64,000 nucleotides of DNA from Amoebidium appalachense (Eukaryota; Ichthyosporea): assembly GCA_963693365.1 (NCBI GenBank), contig CAVNZM010000010.1, positions 8,308,001 to 8,372,000 of the forward strand, given 5' to 3'. The position numbers and the translations under genes were made by a program. Positions 61,339 to 64,000 of this stretch are shown piece by piece (the stretch's first letter is position 1; each line of letters begins with the position of its first letter). The notes beneath the pieces were generated by a model that had not been told where the DNA came from, ran no database searches, and saw nothing but the letters and a program-made list of their open reading frames with translations.

Positions 61339-61477
61339 ACCCCCCCCCCCACCCCCCCCCCCCCACCCCGGGCCCTCTCCCTCCCCCCTCCCCCCACACA
61401 CACGTGCATCCACCCACACACGTACAGTACACAAAAACAAAAACAACCCTCCTTTTGTTGATGTGTGTTTGTTTGTC

Positions 61478-61523
<46 letters not shown>

Positions 61524-62587
61524 GGCATGGCCGTTGGGGGAGGGGGGGGGGGGGGGGAGGGGGAGGGAGGGGAGGAGGGGGGGGGGGGAGGGGGGGGGGG
61601 TCAGCTGCCATGTATGCTGCAGCATGACTGAACATCTACGGTGGCTGCGCTGTGGTGTTTCGCCGTAATCAACAGCCGTGACCCAGTGCATGGGCCTCAT
61701 GAGCTGAGGATAAGCTCCATTAATTCACATACCTAGGCCGAGCTTTGCTGTTAGTGACGGTGGTTGTACATGCCCTTGCCCACCCATGACCACTATTGAT
61801 GTAGGACATGAGGCACTTGAAAACTTGAAGCAGCCAAACACCAACGGATGTTAGAAAGGAATCCGGCCCCAAGGACAACAAATTGAAAGATCTTGTGTCT
61901 TCGGAGATCTTGGCCTTGTGCAGCCCACCCAGACAGGCTTGCAATTACTACATTCCGAAGTTTCTTGTTTGGTAATCGCTGAATTATTTTCGACTTCTGT
62001 TCTGAAGGGAGCCAGCCCTAACACAAAGCATCAATAGTCATCACTTACAAGATAAATTGCAAACCTTCTCAACCTTATCTATCGTATGTGACTTTACATA
62101 CACCTCATACAATGCAGTCAAGCATCACCAGTATTCATTCTCTTGATAAAACCAAACCTTCTGACACAACTACATATACACTACCTTTTAATTTACGGCC
62201 TCTGCACCAGAACCGGTTTGTATTGCGTAACATGGAAGCAGCATACACAACACATTCGCGATCAGAAGTACCATAATCTATGACCTAATCCCACTGACCT
62301 ATGAATTCCGTCCGATCTGGCGCGTTTATCATCTATACAGCCACACTTTCTGCAACCAGGAATCAACACTTTGGGTACTCGTTTACATATTCCCGCCCCC
62401 CGGCCCTCAAAGAACACACACACACACACACACACACACTTACTATGTCCACCCCTCCATGCACACCCACCCACCTACCGCACCCCTCCAACACAACCAC
62501 TCAGAACCCTACACTTCCCAACTTGCCTGTCCCCCCCCCCACACACAGACATACATAAAACCACATACACACGAAATTTTGCTACAT
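60488..62587. other. Convergent intergenic region, 2.1 kb
   Basis: Between the stop codons of the alginate-lyase-domain gene and the intronless gene. C runs (about 61100-61140 and 61290-61364), a GT array (about 61480-61520) and a G-rich tract (61540-61600) occupy the middle. An acceptor-like TTTCAG at about 60912 is followed by a short open stretch without recognised similarity. 61650-62390 is unique DNA without a supported exon. Confidence 0.55.
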
Positions 62588-63820
62588 CTAGGCGGTGCGT
62601 TTCCTCACGTCTCTCATCAGCAGCAGCACGTCATTGAAAGTCACCGTCACCGCCCAACCCTCCTCCGACAAAGGACCCCCCTCCCAGTCAATCTCAAACA
62701 CACCACTTTTAACAAACTCCTGCTTAATCTCTGTGTATTCCCTGCTGCTCAACAAAGCCTCCACATGTTTGGAAAGAGGGAACACCTGCTCCTGCGCCAA
62801 CCATTTCACATGTTGACCCGTGGGTTTATACACCAGCTGGCCGTAGTAAACTGCACGTGAAACAACAGCAAGACCTCGTTTTGGGTCGCGTAGATCTTTT
62901 TCGAGATCCGCACACAATGTTCTGAACAGACCCTCAAACTCCGGGTTGAAAAACAACCACCCGTGGGTCTCATAGAGAATGGCGTTGTGCAGATAGAGTG
63001 GGTTGTTGCAGAGCGCATCTTTCCCGGTGTCTTTGCCCAACTTCGTAACCATGGCCACAGCCTCCTGGCCGATGTGAAGTCCTGGATGTGTCTGGCCCGG
63101 CCATGGTTTCTCCCCGGGGGCAAAAGAATGTGTAGGGTCTTGGAGGAGGAACCAATCTACCTCCAGGAAACGTAAGTGCTCGTGCCGGAAAGTGCGAAAG
63201 AGGGTGCTTGTTCGTTCGTCTCCGTGGTTGGCACATAAAGCGTGGAAGGATGAGATGTCATCCAGCACCTTAAACGACCCCTCCAAGAGAAGGCAGTCGG
63301 GTGCGCCCTTCAGCAACCGCCTGCTCTCCTGTGCTCTATCTCTCAGTGTGTGGGGTGTTATGTTCGAGGCGGGCGGAACTATCACATGCACCCCCCTGTC
63401 GTACATATACAGATGCTGCACAAAGGGATCTTTGGTGTCGGTCATAACCACCAAGTCTCTAAACCCACGCCCGCGTAGCTTCTCGCGTATTCCAGCGTCA
63501 TCCAGCACCACTTTCTCCAACTCCTCCTGGGTGTAATACCCCAGAAATAGCTCGCCGGTACCCTTTTCCCAAGGAACACAGTCTTCGTCGCTGATGCTTA
63601 CTGTGATGTCACTTATATAGCTGGAAGGCCGTAAATACGAGAGAACGCCGGGAAAAAGACTGGAAAAGAGTCCACCCCCTTCACTGTGCTTGCCTTTTGA
63701 CTCCATGCTTTGCATAGTACTCTTCTTGCCCTCCTCATCGTGCTTTTCATGTGGCTCCATGTTTTCTATGGTCGTTGGGACCATCTGCTTGGGTTCGTGT
63801 TTTATGTTTCCCACAAACAT
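62588..63820 (-). CDS. Intronless conserved protein of unknown function with HPGLHIG motif
   Basis: A single uninterrupted frame of 410 residues, the only intronless gene in the window. It starts ATGTTTGTGGGA. A lysine/glutamate-rich, probably disordered N-terminus of about 50 residues precedes a globular domain from ISDITVSISDEDCVPWEKG onward. Conspicuous blocks are TGELFLGYYTQEELEKVV, FLEVDWFLLQDPTHSF, PGQTHPGLHIGQEA, DALCNNPLYLHNAILYE and FFNPEFEGLFRTLCADL. I recall bacterial proteins of unassigned function with LLGYYTPEEL, PGQ.HPGLGLG and HYHNA blocks, so transfer from bacteria is possible, but I have not searched. No signal peptide or membrane segment is seen. I cannot name a reaction; the conserved His, Asp and Glu residues could be catalytic or metal-binding. 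Another ATG four bases upstream of the start, in another frame, could reduce initiation here. Confidence 0.8.
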   Translation of the reverse strand: MFVGNIKHEPKQMVPTTIENMEPHEKHDEEGKKSTMQSMESKGKHSEGGGLFSSLFPGVLSYLRPSSYISDITVSISDEDCVPWEKGTGELFLGYYTQEELEKVVLDDAGIREKLRGRGFRDLVVMTDTKDPFVQHLYMYDRGVHVIVPPASNITPHTLRDRAQESRRLLKGAPDCLLLEGSFKVLDDISSFHALCANHGDERTSTLFRTFRHEHLRFLEVDWFLLQDPTHSFAPGEKPWPGQTHPGLHIGQEAVAMVTKLGKDTGKDALCNNPLYLHNAILYETHGWLFFNPEFEGLFRTLCADLEKDLRDPKRGLAVVSRAVYYGQLVYKPTGQHVKWLAQEQVFPLSKHVEALLSSREYTEIKQEFVKSGVFEIDWEGGPLSEEGWAVTVTFNDVLLLMRDVRKRTA

Positions 63821-64000
63821 GCATGTGTTATGTGTAAACAGGTATGTAGTCTATATTGAGATACCTTACCTGGGCATATCACAAATCTGCCACCAGAAGT
63901 CCAAGTCGTGCAGTGACGTCATATTAACAAATGACTAATGGGACCGGCTAGAATACAACAAACTGGGCATCACACTGAACTTCGAAAGTTCGGGGGGCAA
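63821..64000. other. Upstream region of the intronless gene, window edge
   Basis: Unique DNA that should contain the 5' UTR and promoter of the gene at 62588-63820. No core promoter element is recognised. Confidence 0.4.

Overview
This window comes from a nuclear genome of a eukaryote. Its protein-coding genes are cut into many short exons by spliceosomal introns. The spaces between exons are filled with homopolymer runs (C/G of 20-45 bases), GT/CA and GA/CT microsatellites and short dispersed repeats. There is no operon structure, Shine-Dalgarno context or prokaryotic gene density. A clathrin heavy chain and an RMC1/Mic1 homologue that align along most of their length with the animal proteins, plus an alginate-lyase-domain protein, suggest a unicellular eukaryote, perhaps a holozoan or other marine protist. 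I cannot fix the species from sequence alone.

Layout. 1-4659: non-coding, with two copies (about 205-1145 and 2930-3965) of a composite repeat. 4660-18295 (-): an RMC1-like gene of about 20 small exons. 19044-19722 (+): a two-exon HIT-family hydrolase, divergent from RMC1 with a 0.75 kb gap. 20996-36669 (-): a complete 33-exon clathrin heavy chain gene (1,714 codons before the stop by my splice model). 36670-40993: gene-free. 40994-47901 (-): a six-exon F-box/leucine-rich-repeat protein. 47902-52627: gene-free, with very long CA, CT and GT arrays and a fold-back element with terminal inverted repeats (50555-51085). 52628-60487 (+): a six-exon membrane-anchored protein joining an uncharacterised N-terminal domain to an alginate-lyase domain. 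60488-62587: gene-free. 62588-63820 (-): an intronless 410-residue protein of unknown function with an HPGLHIG motif.

Two genes belong to membrane traffic: clathrin coat assembly at the plasma membrane/TGN and the RMC1 subunit of the Mon1-Ccz1 Rab7 activator on late endosomes. I see no evidence that they are co-regulated. The others are a nucleotide hydrolase, a predicted SCF substrate adaptor, a predicted secretory-pathway carbohydrate-active protein and an orphan.

The most interesting signals lie outside the proteins. There is a short dispersed repeat family, about ten copies, usually ending directly in a poly-C tract. Poly-C and poly-A runs tend to be joined in one fixed order. A fold-back element is built of palindromic 17-bp units. 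Introns share a GTRYGT donor and a CTRAC branch-site-like motif, and some splice sites are embedded in GT/CA microsatellites. The exon models were built by hand from splice signals, reading-frame continuity and remembered family sequences; no alignment was run.
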